Positions 1-10,199 of a stretch of 64,000 bases of DNA are shown here, in pieces. This stretch comes from Streptomyces sp. NBC_00178 (GTDB taxonomy: Bacteria > Actinomycetota > Actinomycetes > Streptomycetales > Streptomycetaceae): assembly GCF_036206005.1 (NCBI RefSeq), contig NZ_CP108143.1:2356001-2420000 (forward strand). The letters are read 5' to 3'. Both the position numbers and the translations under genes were made by a program. Each line of letters starts with the position of its first letter. Positions within the stretch are counted from its first letter, which is position 1. Below the pieces are notes generated by a model. That model was not told the DNA's origin, did not search any database, and saw nothing but the letters and a program-made list of their open reading frames with translations.

Positions 1-304
1 CCAACGCCTCGCGATCGCGCGGACGCTGGTGCAGCGGCCGGAGATCTACCTGTTCGACGACTCGTTCTCGGCCCTGGACTACGCGACGGACGCCGCTCTG
101 CGGGCCGCGCTGTCCGAGGAGACGGCGGCGGCGACCGTGGTGATCGTCGCCCAGCGGGTGTCCACGATCCGTGACGCCGACCGCATCCTGGTGCTGGACG
201 AGGGCCGGGTCGTCGGGAACGGCAGCCATCGCGAGCTCATGGACGGAAACGAAACCTACCGGGAGATCGTGCTCTCCCAGCTGACGGAAGCGGAGGCCGC
301 CTGA
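1..304 (+). CDS. ABC exporter half-transporter, degenerate ATPase partner (5' truncated)
   Basis: Only the C-terminal part of the nucleotide-binding domain is present. The reading frame is open from base 2 and continues off the left edge, starting just after the signature motif with QRLAIARTL. The Walker B segment reads YLFDDSFSALD, with Asp in place of the catalytic Glu, and the H-loop reads VAQRVSTI, with Gln in place of His. These are the marks of the catalytically degenerate half of a heterodimeric ABC exporter. The stop codon overlaps the next gene's ATG (TGATG), so the two halves are translationally coupled and very likely assemble together in the membrane. The substrate cannot be predicted from this fragment. 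Confidence 0.9.
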   Translation, partial: QRLAIARTLVQRPEIYLFDDSFSALDYATDAALRAALSEETAAATVVIVAQRVSTIRDADRILVLDEGRVVGNGSHRELMDGNETYREIVLSQLTEAEAA

Positions 305-2229
305 TGGCCGGGCCTGGCGGACGGATGATGTCCATGGGACCCACCGAGAGGTCGATGGACTTCAAGGGGTCCGGGAAGCGGTTGCTGAGACGGTTCAGCA
401 AGGAGAAGTCGTCGCTGTCCCTGATGCTGGGGGCGGGCACGCTGAGCGTGGCTCTCTCCGTGGCGGGGCCGAAGATCCTCGGTTCGGCGACGGACCTGAT
501 CTTCGCGGGGGTCGTCGGCCGGGGGCTCCAGGAGGGCACGACGAAGGAGCAGGCCGTCGAGGGCCTGCGGGAGAAGGGCAGCGGCGGTCTCGCGGACGTG
601 CTGTCCGGCGTGGACTTCACCCCCGGCGAGGGCATCGACTTCGGGGCGGTGGGGCACGTCCTCCTGCTGGCGCTGGCGGTGTACGTCGCCGCGGGGCTCC
701 TGATGCTGGTGTCGACACGGGTCTCGATCCGGGTGATCAACCGGGTCGTCTACCAGCTGCGCGAGGACCTGCAGACGAAGTTGGCGCGGCTGCCGCTGTC
801 GTACTTCGACCGGCAGCAGCGCGGTGAGGTCCTCAGCCGCGCGACGAACGACATCGACAACATCTCGCAGACGATGCAGCAGACGATGGGCCAGCTCATC
901 AACTCCCTGCTCACCATCGTCGGCGTGCTGGTCATGATGTTCTGGATCTCTCCGCTGCTGGCCCTGGTGGCGCTGGTGACGATCCCGCTGTCGGTGGTCG
1001 TCGCGACACGGATCGGGAAGCGCTCGCAGCCGCACTTCGTGGCGCAGTGGAAGGTGACGGGCGCCCTCAACGCCCACATCGAGGAGATGTACACCGGCCA
1101 CACGCTGGTCAAGACGTTCGGTCGGCAGGAGGAGTCCGCGCGGGACTTCGCCGAGCAGAACGACGCGCTGTACGAGGCCGGTTTCAAGGCCCAGTTCAAC
1201 AGCGGGATCATGCAGCCGCTGATGATGTTCGTGTCGAACCTGAACTACGTCCTCGTCGCGGTCGTCGGCGGGCTGCGGGTGGCGTCGGGTTCCCTGTCGA
1301 TCGGTGACGTGCAGGCGTTCATCCAGTACTCCCGGCAGTTCTCGATGCCGCTGACCCAGGTCGCCTCGATGGCGAACCTGGTGCAGTCCGGCATCGCGTC
1401 GGCCGAGCGGGTCTTCGGCCTGCTGGACGCCGAGGAACAGGCACCCGACCCGGACACGGCGGAGCGGCCCGCGGAGCTGCGCGGCAGCGTCTCGCTGGAG
1501 AACGTGTCCTTCCGGTACGACCCGGAGAAGCCGCTCATCGAGGACCTCTCGCTGAGCGTGGAGCCGGGCCACACGGTCGCGATCGTCGGACCGACCGGCG
1601 CCGGCAAGACGACGCTGGTCAATCTCCTGATGCGGTTCTACGAGGTGACGGGCGGCCGCATCACCCTCGACGGGGTCGACGCCGCGCGCATGTCACGCGA
1701 CGAACTCCGTTCGGCCATAGGCATGGTGCTCCAGGACACCTGGCTGTTCGGGGGCACCATCGCGGAGAACATCGCGTACGGCGCCTCGCGCGAGGTCACC
1801 CGGGAGGAGATCGAGGAGGCGGCGCGCGCGGCCCACGCCGACCGCTTCGTGCGTACCCTGCCGGACGGCTACGACACCGTGATCGACGACGAGGGGTCGG
1901 GGGTCAGCGCGGGCGAGAAGCAGCTGATCACCATCGCCCGGGCGTTCCTCTCCGACCCGGTGATCCTCGTGCTCGACGAGGCCACCAGCTCGGTGGACAC
2001 CCGGACCGAGGTGCTGATCCAGAAGGCGATGGCGCGGCTGGCCCACGGCCGCACCAGCTTCGTGATCGCGCACCGTCTCTCCACCATCCGGGACGCGGAC
2101 GTGATCCTGGTGATGGAGAGCGGCTCGATCGTCGAACAGGGCACGCACGACGAGCTGCTGGCGGCCGGCGGCGCCTACGCCCGGCTGTACGCGGCGCAGT
2201 TCGCGCAGGCGCTGGCGGAGGTCGACTGA
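304..2229 (+). CDS. ABC exporter half-transporter, catalytically competent partner (641 aa)
   Basis: This is a fused membrane domain and ATPase. Hydrophobic segments lie at about residues 40-70, 117-138, 200-235 and 305-325, and the NBD starts at about residue 395. Walker A is GPTGAGKT (429-436), Walker B is LVLDEA with the catalytic Glu559, and the H-loop His is His590 (VIAHRLST). The signature motif is the variant SAGEK (535-539) instead of SGGQ. The intact Glu and His, set against the degenerate partner upstream, fit a heterodimer with one full ATPase site. The first about 20 residues could be an over-extended start: another ATG lies at codon 8. A drug or lipid exporter is likely by family, but the substrate is unknown. 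Confidence 0.92.
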   Translation: MAGPGGRMMSMGPTERSMDFKGSGKRLLRRFSKEKSSLSLMLGAGTLSVALSVAGPKILGSATDLIFAGVVGRGLQEGTTKEQAVEGLREKGSGGLADVLSGVDFTPGEGIDFGAVGHVLLLALAVYVAAGLLMLVSTRVSIRVINRVVYQLREDLQTKLARLPLSYFDRQQRGEVLSRATNDIDNISQTMQQTMGQLINSLLTIVGVLVMMFWISPLLALVALVTIPLSVVVATRIGKRSQPHFVAQWKVTGALNAHIEEMYTGHTLVKTFGRQEESARDFAEQNDALYEAGFKAQFNSGIMQPLMMFVSNLNYVLVAVVGGLRVASGSLSIGDVQAFIQYSRQFSMPLTQVASMANLVQSGIASAERVFGLLDAEEQAPDPDTAERPAELRGSVSLENVSFRYDPEKPLIEDLSLSVEPGHTVAIVGPTGAGKTTLVNLLMRFYEVTGGRITLDGVDAARMSRDELRSAIGMVLQDTWLFGGTIAENIAYGASREVTREEIEEAARAAHADRFVRTLPDGYDTVIDDEGSGVSAGEKQLITIARAFLSDPVILVLDEATSSVDTRTEVLIQKAMARLAHGRTSFVIAHRLSTIRDADVILVMESGSIVEQGTHDELLAAGGAYARLYAAQFAQALAEVD

Positions 2230-2236
2230 CCGACCC

Positions 2237-2280
2237 GGCCGGCGCACGGGGGATGCGGCACCGCCGCCCATGCGCCGGCC
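2237..2280. terminator. Hairpin between convergent ABC exporter and hrdA
   Basis: A 10-bp perfect inverted repeat (2237-2246 with 2271-2280) lies in the 55-base gap between two convergent stop codons. There is no U-tract, as is usual in Streptomyces. It could serve both strands. Confidence 0.5.
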
Positions 2281-2284
2281 CGGC

Positions 2285-3484
2285 TCAGTCCAGGTAGCCG
2301 CGCAGCTGGTCGGCGTAGGCGTGGTCCCGCAGTTTGTCGAGCGTCTTGGACTCGATCTGGCGGATGCGTTCGCGCGTCACGCCGAAGATCCTCCCGATCT
2401 CCTCGAGCGTGCGGGGCCTGCCGTCGTCCAGCCCGTAGCGCAACTGGACGACCTTCCGCTCACGTTCCCCGAGGGTGGACAGGACCGTCTCCAGGTGCCG
2501 GCGCAGGAGGAGGAAGGCGGCCGACTCGACGGGGGACGCGGCGTCGCCGTCCTCGATGAGGTCCCCGAAGGCGACGTCGTCCTCCTCGCCCACGGGGGCG
2601 TGCAGGGAGACGGGTTCCTGGGCGAGCCGCAGGACCTCACCGACGCGTTCGGGGGTCAGGTCCAGCTGGGCCGCGACCTCCTCGGGGGTCGGCTCGTAGC
2701 CGCGCTCCTGGAGCATCCGGCGCTGGACGCGGACGACCCGGTTGATCAGTTCGACGACGTGCACCGGGACCCTTATGGTCCTGGCCTGGTCCGCCAGGGC
2801 CCGTGACATGGCCTGGCGGATCCACCAGGTCGCGTACGTCGAGAACTTGTAGCCCCGGGCGTAGTCGAACTTCTCGACCGCCCTGATCAGGCCGAGGTTT
2901 CCCTCCTGCACCAGGTCGAGCATGGTCAGGCCGCGGCCGACGTAGCGCTTCGCCACGGAGACGACGAGGCGGAGGTTGGCCTCGATCAGCCGGCGTTTGG
3001 CCATCCGCCCCATGACGACGAGCCGGTCCAGATCGACGGCGAGCCGGGTGTCGGGGTCGGGGGTGCTCGCGAGGCGCTCCTCGGCGAAGAGCCCGGCCTC
3101 GACGCGGCGGGCGAGTTCGACCTCCTCGGCCGCGCTCAGCAGCGGTATCCGCCCGATCTCGCGTAAGTACTGGCGGAACAGGTCGGAGGACGGGCCGCCC
3201 GCCTCCGGGCGGCTCCGCGGCTCCGGGGGCCGCGGGGGCTCCACCGGTTCCTCCAGTACCGATTCGGGCGTGCCCGCCGCCTCCGGGTGTCGTGAGGCCC
3301 GGTTCTGCGCGGGGATCGCCGGGACGTGCTCGGTCGTGGTCGGCGCGGTCCGGGTCTGCACGAGGGCGGCCTCCAGTGATCGCTGCGGATCGCGGGGGAT
3401 GGAGGGTCCGCCCTGGGTGGACCGGCCGCGCTCCGATGACTCAGGCACCGCCACCCAGTGTGGGGTACGACACATAGCTGTCAC
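2285..3484 (-). CDS. hrdA: RNA polymerase principal-type sigma factor (HrdA-like, 399 aa)
   Basis: This is a sigma-70 group 1/2 protein that directs core RNA polymerase to promoters. Region 1.2 lies at about residues 100-132 ([16 protein letters not shown]). Region 2 lies at about 165-240, with the core-binding and -10-recognition segments ([29 protein letters not shown]). The C-terminal region 4 helix-turn-helix is [15 protein letters not shown]. The first about 95 residues are Pro/Glu-rich and unconserved, so the exact start is uncertain; GTG at 3484 is taken, with another GTG at 3451. It follows dnaG on the same strand after 55 bases. The symbol rests on the HrdA position next to ABC exporters and dnaG in Streptomyces; HrdC or HrdD paralogues are less likely in this context. 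Confidence 0.85.
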   Translation of the reverse strand: MTAMCRTPHWVAVPESSERGRSTQGGPSIPRDPQRSLEAALVQTRTAPTTTEHVPAIPAQNRASRHPEAAGTPESVLEEPVEPPRPPEPRSRPEAGGPSSDLFRQYLREIGRIPLLSAAEEVELARRVEAGLFAEERLASTPDPDTRLAVDLDRLVVMGRMAKRRLIEANLRLVVSVAKRYVGRGLTMLDLVQEGNLGLIRAVEKFDYARGYKFSTYATWWIRQAMSRALADQARTIRVPVHVVELINRVVRVQRRMLQERGYEPTPEEVAAQLDLTPERVGEVLRLAQEPVSLHAPVGEEDDVAFGDLIEDGDAASPVESAAFLLLRRHLETVLSTLGERERKVVQLRYGLDDGRPRTLEEIGRIFGVTRERIRQIESKTLDKLRDHAYADQLRGYLD

Positions 3485-3539
3485 GAGGGGCGTGCGGTGA
3501 CTTTTTGCGTCCGATGGGTGACAGGGTGCTGATCGCCGC

Positions 3540-5447
3540 TCAGAGCGCGTCGGCGCCGTGGCTGCGCAACGACTGCGCGTACTGCTGGAGGACCCAGACC
3601 TCGTTCTGCGCGGCGGCCAGGTGGTCCGGGGCCACGTTGCTCCCGAGCCGGGCCAGGCTGCCCTGGACGTCGTCGATCCTGCGGTCGACGGCCCGGAGGC
3701 GGACCTGGACGAGCTGCATGCCCGCGTAGGTCTCGTCGATGGTCTTGCCGTGGAAGACCTCGACGGCGAGTTCGGTGACGAGCTTGCGCACGGTGTCGTC
3801 GGGGGTCGCGTCGAGCACCTGGACGAGGTACTCGCGGGTCTCGCCGACCCCCATCTCGGCGCCGCCCGCCTCCGCGATGCACTGGCGCACCGCCGCGTAG
3901 GGCGGGGCGGTGAACTCGTCGACGCCGTAGGCGTCGAAGGCCGGTGACACCAGGGCGGGCTTCTGCAGGGCGAGCTTGAGCAGCTCCCGCTCGGTGCGGT
4001 GGGCGGGGCTGCGGAGGTTGAGCGCGGGGCCGGACGGTGCCTTGGGCGCCTGGATCCGGTCCTGCGGGCCTCCGCCCCGGGAGGGCTTGCCCGGCGCGGG
4101 TCCGCGTTCGCCCCGGCCGCGGGCCCACTGGGCCAGCTGGTTGACCCGGTGGACGACGAACTCCTGGTCCAGGATGCCGACGAAGCCGGCGAGCTGGACG
4201 GCCACCTCCCGCTGCACGCTGCTCGTCTTGATCTTCGCGACGACGGCGGCCGCCTCGTCCAGCGCGGCGGCCCGGCCGGCGGGGGTCTCCAGGTCGTAGC
4301 GGGCGACGATCTGCCGGAGCGCGAACTCGAAGAGGGGGGTGCGGGGTTCGACCAGGTCGCGGACGGCGTCGTCGCCCTTGGCCAGCCGCAGGTCGCACGG
4401 GTCCATGTTGTCCGGGGCGATCGCGATGTAGGTCTCGGCGGCGAACTTCTGGTCGTCCTCGAAGGCGCGCAGGGCGGCCTTCTGCCCGGCCGCGTCGCCG
4501 TCGAAGGTGAAGATCACGCGGGCGCTGCCGTTGTCCATCAGGAGCCGTCGGAGGATCTTGATGTGGTCGTTGCCGAAGGCGGTTCCGCAGGTGGCGATGG
4601 CGGTGGTGACCCCGGCCAGATGGCAGGCCATGACGTCGGTGTAGCCCTCGACGACGACGGCCCGGCTCGCCTTCGCGATGTCCTTCTTGGCCAGGTCGAT
4701 GCCGTACAGCACCTGGGACTTCTTGTAGATCGACGTCTCGGGGGTGTTGAGGTACTTCGGGCCGTTGTCGTCGTCGCGGAGCTTGCGGGCGCCGAAGCCG
4801 ACGATGTCCCCGGAGGTGTCGCTGATCGGCCACATCAGCCGGCCGCGGAAGCGGTCGATGGGGCCGCGGCGGCCGTCCTGGGAGATGCCGGAGCTGATCA
4901 GCTCCTTGTCGCTGAAGCCCTTGCCGCGCAGGAAGCGGGTGAGGTGGTCCCAGCCGGCCGGGCTGTAGCCGACACCGAAGTGGGCCGCGGCGTCCTGGTC
5001 GAAGCCGCGCTCGGCGAGGAACTTCCGGCCGATCTCCGCCTCGGCGCCGTTCAGCTGCTCGCGGTAGAAGTCGGCGGCGATCTTGTGGGCCTCGACCAGG
5101 CGGATGCGCTCGCCGCGCTGGTGGGAGGGGTTGTAGCCGCCCTCCTCGTACCGCAGGGTGATGCCCGCCTTGGCGGCGAGGCGCTCGACCGTCTCGGAGA
5201 AGGTGAGGTGGTCGATCTTCATCACGAAGGCGATCGTGTCGCCGCCCTCCTGGCAGCCGAAGCAGTGGAACAGGCCCTTGCCGGGGCTGACCTGGAAGGA
5301 GGGGGACTTCTCGTCGTGGAAGGGGCACAGGCCCTTGAGGTTTCCGCCGCCCGCGTTGCGGAGCTGGAGGTACTCGGAGACGACGGCGTCGATCGGGACC
5401 GCGTCCCGGACCGCCTTCACGTCGTCGTCATTGATCCTGCCTGCCAC
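3540..5447 (-). CDS. dnaG: DNA primase DnaG (635 aa)
   Basis: DnaG makes the RNA primers for lagging-strand replication. The N-terminal CHC2 zinc finger uses Cys41, His44, Cys62 and Cys65. The Toprim catalytic core has Glu267 in EGYTDV and the acidic pair in FDGDAAG (Asp316, Asp318). The C-terminal domain that would bind DnaB helicase follows a Gly/Pro-rich linker at about residues 445-475. Length is normal for the family. Start GTG 5447: a TAGACT -10-like hexamer (rc of 5454-5459) ends six bases before it and no Shine-Dalgarno is visible, which suggests a leaderless mRNA. hrdA lies directly downstream, recalling the primase-sigma pairing of many bacteria. Confidence 0.97.
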   Translation of the reverse strand: MAGRINDDDVKAVRDAVPIDAVVSEYLQLRNAGGGNLKGLCPFHDEKSPSFQVSPGKGLFHCFGCQEGGDTIAFVMKIDHLTFSETVERLAAKAGITLRYEEGGYNPSHQRGERIRLVEAHKIAADFYREQLNGAEAEIGRKFLAERGFDQDAAAHFGVGYSPAGWDHLTRFLRGKGFSDKELISSGISQDGRRGPIDRFRGRLMWPISDTSGDIVGFGARKLRDDDNGPKYLNTPETSIYKKSQVLYGIDLAKKDIAKASRAVVVEGYTDVMACHLAGVTTAIATCGTAFGNDHIKILRRLLMDNGSARVIFTFDGDAAGQKAALRAFEDDQKFAAETYIAIAPDNMDPCDLRLAKGDDAVRDLVEPRTPLFEFALRQIVARYDLETPAGRAAALDEAAAVVAKIKTSSVQREVAVQLAGFVGILDQEFVVHRVNQLAQWARGRGERGPAPGKPSRGGGPQDRIQAPKAPSGPALNLRSPAHRTERELLKLALQKPALVSPAFDAYGVDEFTAPPYAAVRQCIAEAGGAEMGVGETREYLVQVLDATPDDTVRKLVTELAVEVFHGKTIDETYAGMQLVQVRLRAVDRRIDDVQGSLARLGSNVAPDHLAAAQNEVWVLQQYAQSLRSHGADAL

Positions 5448-5543
5448 GCGTGAAGTCTACGGGTGGCCCCGGACATCCGGGACCGGCCGTGCGGCGGGCC
5501 GGTCCCGTCGTGGCGTCCGCCCGCCCCGGGACGGGCGCACCGG

Positions 5544-6803
5544 TCAGAGCAGGGAGTCCAGCGGCACCGACGGGTCGCCCAGGGCCTCCGGGTCGACCGG
5601 CACGGCGGCCCGGACCAGCTTCTGGATGCTCTCGGTGACGTCCCACACATTCACGTTCATCCCGGCGAGGACGCGGCCGTCCTTCAGCCAGAAGGCGATG
5701 AACTCGCGCTTGCCGGCGTCCCCGCGCAGGACGACCTGGTCGTAGGAGCCGGGCGGCGCCCAGCCGGAGTACTCCAGCCCGAGGTCGTACTGGTCGGAGA
5801 AGAAGTAGGGCACCCGGTCGTACGTCACGTCCTGGCCGAGCATGGCCTTGGCCGCTGCGGGTCCGCTGTTCAGGGCGTGCGCCCAGTGCTCGACGCGCAG
5901 CCGGCCGCCGAACAGCGGGTGGTCCACGGAGGCGATGTCCCCGGCGGCGTAGATGTGCGGGTCGCTGGTGCGCAGGGAGGCGTCGACGAGGACGCCGCCG
6001 CCCTGGTCCCGTGCCGCCATGTCGAGCCCGGCGGCCTCGGCGAGCGAGAGGCGCGGTGCCGCGCCGATCGCGGCGAGCACGTCGTGGGCCGGGTGCTCCT
6101 CGCCGTCGTCGGTGCGGACGGCGAGGACCATGCCGTCCTCCCCGGTGATCTCGGTGAGGCGGGCGCCGAAGTGGAAGCGGACGCCGTGCTCGGCGTGGAG
6201 GTCGGTGAAGATCTGGCCGACCTCGGGGCCGATGACGTGGTGCAGCGGGGTCGGCGAGGGGGCGACGACGGTGACCTCGGCGCCGTAGGTCCGGGCGGCG
6301 GCGGCGATCTCCAGTCCGATCCAGCCGGCTCCGGCGATCACGAGGTGGCCGTTGTCACGTCCGAGCGAGCTGAGGACGTTGCGCAGCCGGTCGGAGTGGG
6401 CGAGCCGGCGCAGGTGGTGCACGCCGACCAGCTCCGTGCCCGGGACGTCCAGGCGGCGGGGCTCGGCGCCCGTGGCGAGCAGCAGTTTGTCGTAGTGGAC
6501 GACGGTGTTGTCGCCGAGCAGCACGGAGCGGCCCTCGCGGTCGACGGAGGTGACCATCTGGCCGAGGTGGAGCTCGATGTCGGCGCCCGCGTACCAGGCG
6601 GTGTCGTGGACGAAGACGGAGTCCCGTTCCTCCTTGCCCAGCAGGTATCCCTTGGACAGGGCGGGCCGTTCGTAGGGATGGTCGCGCTCGTCGCCGATGA
6701 GGATCACCCGGCCGCTGAAACCCTCCGCCCGGAGTGTCTCGGCTGCCTTCGCTCCGGCGAGTCCTCCGCCGACGATGACGAACGTCCGATGTGCGTCGAC
6801 CAC
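5544..6803 (-). CDS. FAD-dependent NAD(P)H oxidoreductase, ferredoxin-reductase type (419 aa)
   Basis: This is a two-dinucleotide-binding flavoprotein. The N-terminal FAD motif is FVIVGGGLAG and the central NAD(P) motif is LVIAGAGWIGLE. The third FAD-contacting segment DPHIYAAGD and a reductase C-terminal domain follow. Family members pass electrons from NAD(P)H to ferredoxins or Rieske proteins that feed oxygenases or P450s, but no such partner lies adjacent, so the partner is unknown. The start GTG 6803 is chosen because GAGGAGG sits six bases upstream on the minus strand; the frame is open for 13 more codons but has no RBS there. It appears monocistronic, 117 bases after dgt. Confidence 0.85.
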   Translation of the reverse strand: MVDAHRTFVIVGGGLAGAKAAETLRAEGFSGRVILIGDERDHPYERPALSKGYLLGKEERDSVFVHDTAWYAGADIELHLGQMVTSVDREGRSVLLGDNTVVHYDKLLLATGAEPRRLDVPGTELVGVHHLRRLAHSDRLRNVLSSLGRDNGHLVIAGAGWIGLEIAAAARTYGAEVTVVAPSPTPLHHVIGPEVGQIFTDLHAEHGVRFHFGARLTEITGEDGMVLAVRTDDGEEHPAHDVLAAIGAAPRLSLAEAAGLDMAARDQGGGVLVDASLRTSDPHIYAAGDIASVDHPLFGGRLRVEHWAHALNSGPAAAKAMLGQDVTYDRVPYFFSDQYDLGLEYSGWAPPGSYDQVVLRGDAGKREFIAFWLKDGRVLAGMNVNVWDVTESIQKLVRAAVPVDPEALGDPSVPLDSLL

Positions 6804-6921
6804 TTGATGCCTCCTCGGTACTGTGCTGCGCGGCGCCACCACCCGCGAGCGTCCCGCACGCAGCGTGATGGCGAAAGAGGGTGTGCCCCGATCGGGCCGA
6901 AGCCACCGGCATGTGGCCCGG

Positions 6922-8250
6922 TCATGGTCCAGTCTGCCGGGCGCCCGTGAGAGTCCGGTGAAGGGAACGCGCGGAGGCGTCGGTGAGTGCGGCGATCTGG
7001 TCGACGAGCACCCGCTTGCGGGCCCGGTCGTCGGCGGCCGTGGCGAACAGGGTGTGGAACTGCGGCTCCAGTCCTTCGGGGGCGCGTGCGGTGAGCGCGG
7101 CGGCGAGTTCGGCGATGACGATCCGCTGGCCGGCGCGGATGGCCTCCTGCTCGGCGCGCTGCATGACGTAACGGTCCGCGACGGCCTTGAGGACGGCGCA
7201 CTCGTTGCGGACGGAGCGCGGGACGACGAGTTCGGCGCCGTAGCGGCCGAGCCGTCCGGGGCCGTAGCGCTCGTGGGTCGCGACCTCGGCGGCGAGGCAG
7301 AACCTGCCGATGAGCTGGCTCGTGGCGTCCTTGAGCCGGGCCTGGGCGACCGCGGTGCCGTCGTAGCCGTGCGGCCACCATTCCTGGGCGGTGAGCCGGT
7401 CGAGGGCCTCGGCGAGCTCCTGCGGGTCGGTGTCCGCCGGGACGTACCGGCCGATGGCCACCTCCCAGATCTCGCGGCGCTCCGGGTCGGAGAAGAGGCA
7501 GCCCGGGTCGACGTGTCCGGCGTGCAGGCCGTCCTCGAAGTCGTGCACGGAGTAGGCGACGTCGTCGGACCAGTCCATGACCTGCGCCTCGAAGCACTTG
7601 CGGTCCTGCGGCGCGCCCTTGCGGACCCATGCGAAGACCGGCATGTCGTCCTCGTACACCCCGAACTTCGGTGAGCCGGGGTCCGTGGGGTGCGCGCCCC
7701 TGGGCCAGGGGTACTTGGTGGCGGCGTCGAGCGCCGCCCGGGTCAGGTTGAGCCCGACGCTGACGAGTTCGCCGCTGCGGGGGTCGCGCACGAAGCGCTT
7801 GGGTTCGAGGCGGGTGAGCAGGCGCAGCGACTGGGCGTTGCCCTCGAAGCCGCCGCAGTCGGACGCGAAGTCGTTGAGCGCCTGTTCGCCGTTGTGGCCG
7901 AAGGGCGGGTGGCCCATGTCGTGGGAGAGGCAGGCCGCTTCGACGAGATCGGGGTCGCAGCCCAGCGCGGCGCCGAGTTCCCGGCCGACCTGGGCGCACT
8001 CCAGGGAGTGGGTGAGCCGGGTGCGCGGGCTGGCGTCCCAGGCGCGGCCCCGGGTGCCGGGGGTGACGACCTGGGTCTTGCCCGCGAGCCTGCGCAGGGC
8101 GGCGGAGTGCAGCACGCGGGCACGGTCCCGCTGGAACGCGGTGCGCCCGGGCCGTTTGTCCGGCTCGGCGTCCCAGCGCTCGGTGTCGGCGGCGTCGTAG
8201 GGCGCCGTGCCGCGCTCCTGCGTGTCCGGGGTGGGGTGCGTACCGTCCAT
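6922..8250 (-). CDS. dgt: Deoxyguanosinetriphosphate triphosphohydrolase-like protein (442 aa)
   Basis: This is an HD-domain dNTPase. The metal-binding residues include His81 and His110-Asp111 in [14 protein letters not shown]. It hydrolyses dNTPs to deoxynucleoside and triphosphate, helping to control the dNTP pool; in many bacteria this family also acts on other dNTPs, so the strict substrate is not proven. The start ATG 8250 has TACTGT (rc of 8257-8262) ending six bases upstream and no Shine-Dalgarno, consistent with leaderless translation. The gene begins 35 bases after the stop of the CbiX-like gene on the same strand. Confidence 0.93.
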   Translation of the reverse strand: MDGTHPTPDTQERGTAPYDAADTERWDAEPDKRPGRTAFQRDRARVLHSAALRRLAGKTQVVTPGTRGRAWDASPRTRLTHSLECAQVGRELGAALGCDPDLVEAACLSHDMGHPPFGHNGEQALNDFASDCGGFEGNAQSLRLLTRLEPKRFVRDPRSGELVSVGLNLTRAALDAATKYPWPRGAHPTDPGSPKFGVYEDDMPVFAWVRKGAPQDRKCFEAQVMDWSDDVAYSVHDFEDGLHAGHVDPGCLFSDPERREIWEVAIGRYVPADTDPQELAEALDRLTAQEWWPHGYDGTAVAQARLKDATSQLIGRFCLAAEVATHERYGPGRLGRYGAELVVPRSVRNECAVLKAVADRYVMQRAEQEAIRAGQRIVIAELAAALTARAPEGLEPQFHTLFATAADDRARKRVLVDQIAALTDASARSLHRTLTGARQTGP

Positions 8251-8285
8251 GCACCGACAGTAGACGTACGGGCTGACAGGAGACG

Positions 8286-9188
8286 TCAGGCCGTGGCCAG
8301 GAGGGGCGCGTGGGCCGGGGTGTCGTGCGCGGGCGCGGCGGCGGTGAGGGCCTGGTCGTAGCGGTGGAGCAGGAGGCGCGCCATCGCGGGGTGCGCGCCG
8401 AGCGGTGCGGCGGCGATGCCCGGTGCGGCGTCCGCCGAGGCGGTCGCGAAGCGGCCGGGGGCCGCGAAGTAGGAGGCGAGGGCGACCCGGTGGCGTCCGC
8501 GTGCGGCGAGGCCGCGCACGGCGGCGGGCACGGTGGGGGTGGCTGCCGAGGCGTACGCGGGCACGACGGGCACCCCGCCCAGGCGGGCGCTCAGCATGGC
8601 CGCGGTGCGGCGGGCGTCGGCTCCGGAGTCGGGGTCGCGCGACCCGGCGGCGGCGAGCACGACCCCGGCGCTGCGGCTCGTGCCGTCCGCGTCCCGCCAG
8701 CCCGCCTCGACGAGCCGCTCGTACAGGGTCTCCACGAGGAGGGGGTGCGGTCCCAGGGGCGCGGCGACGCGGGTCCGCAGGCCGCTGGCGGCGGCTGCCC
8801 GGGGCAGGTCGTGCCGGACGTGGTGGCCGCGGCCGAGCAGCAGCGGCACGAGCACCGCCTCGCCGTGCCCGATCCCGGCCAGGGTGTCCGGCAGCAGGGG
8901 TTCGCTGAGCTCGATGTGGCCGAGCCGTACGTCGAGTCCTGGGCGCAGTTCCCGCGTCCGGTCCAGGAGTTCGAGGGCGGTGCGCAGGGCCCGCGGGTCC
9001 CGGCTGCCGTGCGCGACGGCGACCAGGACGGGACCGGGGGTGCGGGTGCGGTGCATGGGCCTGCGGGTTCCGTTCGGGGAGACGAGGCTGAGCTGGGTTC
9101 CGAGCTGCGTGGTGATGCGTGTCAGGAGTTGCGCCGTGCTGTCGAGGGGCAGGGCTTCACGGGGTGCTTGCGGTGCCGGCTCCGTCAT
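8286..9188 (-). CDS. Sirohydrochlorin chelatase / CbiX-like protein (300 aa)
   Basis: The protein carries the CbiX/SirB fold. [10 protein letters not shown] holds the first-half metal-binding His, and the second half keeps a parallel [12 protein letters not shown] segment in which that His is absent. Family members insert Fe2+ or Co2+ into sirohydrochlorin. Siroheme is the cofactor of the nitrite reductase encoded about 10 kb downstream, so a supporting role in siroheme supply is plausible but inferred. The start ATG 9188 is preferred over an upstream in-frame codon at 9230 because a CACGAT -10-like hexamer ends six bases before it. The Ala-rich N-terminal 55 residues are not conserved in the fold. 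Confidence 0.8.
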   Translation of the reverse strand: MTEPAPQAPREALPLDSTAQLLTRITTQLGTQLSLVSPNGTRRPMHRTRTPGPVLVAVAHGSRDPRALRTALELLDRTRELRPGLDVRLGHIELSEPLLPDTLAGIGHGEAVLVPLLLGRGHHVRHDLPRAAAASGLRTRVAAPLGPHPLLVETLYERLVEAGWRDADGTSRSAGVVLAAAGSRDPDSGADARRTAAMLSARLGGVPVVPAYASAATPTVPAAVRGLAARGRHRVALASYFAAPGRFATASADAAPGIAAAPLGAHPAMARLLLHRYDQALTAAAPAHDTPAHAPLLATA

Positions 9189-9370
9189 GGACCGATCGTG
9201 CCGGGCGGACGTTGCCGGGCCGTTTCGCACCGGTGACGGGTGTTTGCCTCGGCCTCACGGTGCACGTGTCCATGGTGTCAGTACCCGTTCACACGCGCGC
9301 GGGCGAAACCTTTCGCGCGCGCCGGTCGTCCCCTCCCGTGGAAGTCCGGTACACGAGCGGGGGGCGTCGC

Positions 9371-10132
9371 ATGCGGCTGGGGACGACGGGGTGGTTCGCG
9401 GCCCTGCTGGGGCGGGCGGGTGGACGGGTGCGGCTCGTGTCCGCGCTGCCGCGGCTGCCGAGGACCCGGCGGGGCCGGCGGCGGCTGGTGCAGGCGCTGA
9501 TGGTGGCCTGCGCGGTGGCCCTGGCGCCCATGGCGTGGCTGCACACCGCGGCCGACGCCCGGGTGCGGACCGCGGCCGGCGCCCCGGCGGCGCCGGTGGC
9601 GGTCGTGTTCGGGGCGGGGCTGTGGGAGGGCAGGCCGTCGCCGTACCTCGCGCACCGGCTGGACACCGCCGCCGAGCTGTACGGGTCCGGGAAGGTGCGG
9701 GTCGTGCTCGTCACCGGGGACAACAGCCGCGTGGAGTACGACGAGCCGGACGCGATGCGGGCCTACCTCACCGCCCGCGGGGTGCCGGACGCGCGCATCG
9801 TCAGCGACTACGCCGGGTTCGACACCTGGGACTCCTGTGTCCGGGCCAAGAGGATCTTCGGCGTCGACCGGGCCGTCCTGGTCAGCCAGGGTTTCCACAT
9901 CCGGCGTGCGATCGCCCTGTGCCGTTCGGCGGGGATCGACGCGTACGGGGTGGGGGCCGACGACGTACACGACGTGACCTGGTACTACGGCGGGACCCGG
10001 GAGGTCCTCGCGGCGGGGAAGGCGCTCCTGGACGCGGTGTTCGAGCCGGATCCGCACTTCCTGGGACCGCGGGAGTCCGGGGTGGCGGACGCGCTCGACG
10101 ACGACCTCACCGCGGCCGGCGGGGCGGGCTGA
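9371..10132 (+). CDS. SanA/YdcF-like DUF218 membrane protein (253 aa)
   Basis: A basic N-terminus is followed by one hydrophobic segment (LVQALMVACAVALAPMAWL, about residues 39-57) and a DUF218 domain. The domain shows AVVFGAGLWEGRPSPYLAHRLDTAAELY, LVTGDN and the late FHIRRAIALCRSAG segment. E. coli SanA, of the same family, affects vancomycin exclusion at high temperature, and its biochemical activity is not established. The start ATG 9371 is chosen because a G-rich stretch lies just upstream and the transmembrane segment then falls at the N-terminus. The frame stays open for 84 codons upstream but overlaps the divergent promoter region and looks non-coding. Confidence 0.8.
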   Translation: MRLGTTGWFAALLGRAGGRVRLVSALPRLPRTRRGRRRLVQALMVACAVALAPMAWLHTAADARVRTAAGAPAAPVAVVFGAGLWEGRPSPYLAHRLDTAAELYGSGKVRVVLVTGDNSRVEYDEPDAMRAYLTARGVPDARIVSDYAGFDTWDSCVRAKRIFGVDRAVLVSQGFHIRRAIALCRSAGIDAYGVGADDVHDVTWYYGGTREVLAAGKALLDAVFEPDPHFLGPRESGVADALDDDLTAAGGAG

Positions 10133-10139
10133 GGGGCGT

Positions 10140-10177
10140 GTACCGGGGGCGTAACCGGACGCACCGGCCCTCGTAAT
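10140..10177 (+). promoter_or_regulatory. Possible GlnR-type operator upstream of nasA
   Basis: Half-site-like pentamers recur on an 11-bp register before nasA: GTACC (10140), GTAAC (10151), CACCG (10162) and GTAAT (10173). GlnR sites in Streptomyces are arrays of gTnAC and GaAAc half-sites separated by 6 bp, giving this same 11/22-bp spacing. Two or three half-sites match reasonably and one is poor. Nitrate assimilation genes are known GlnR targets, so the location fits. This is an inference. Confidence 0.4.
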
Positions 10178-10199
10178 ACCCGGATCGCACGCTGGGTGC

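Noticed and set aside
9119..9370. An 84-residue N-terminal extension of the SanA-like protein
   Set aside because: It overlaps the divergent gene's coding region and promoter, and would bury the transmembrane segment in the middle of the protein.
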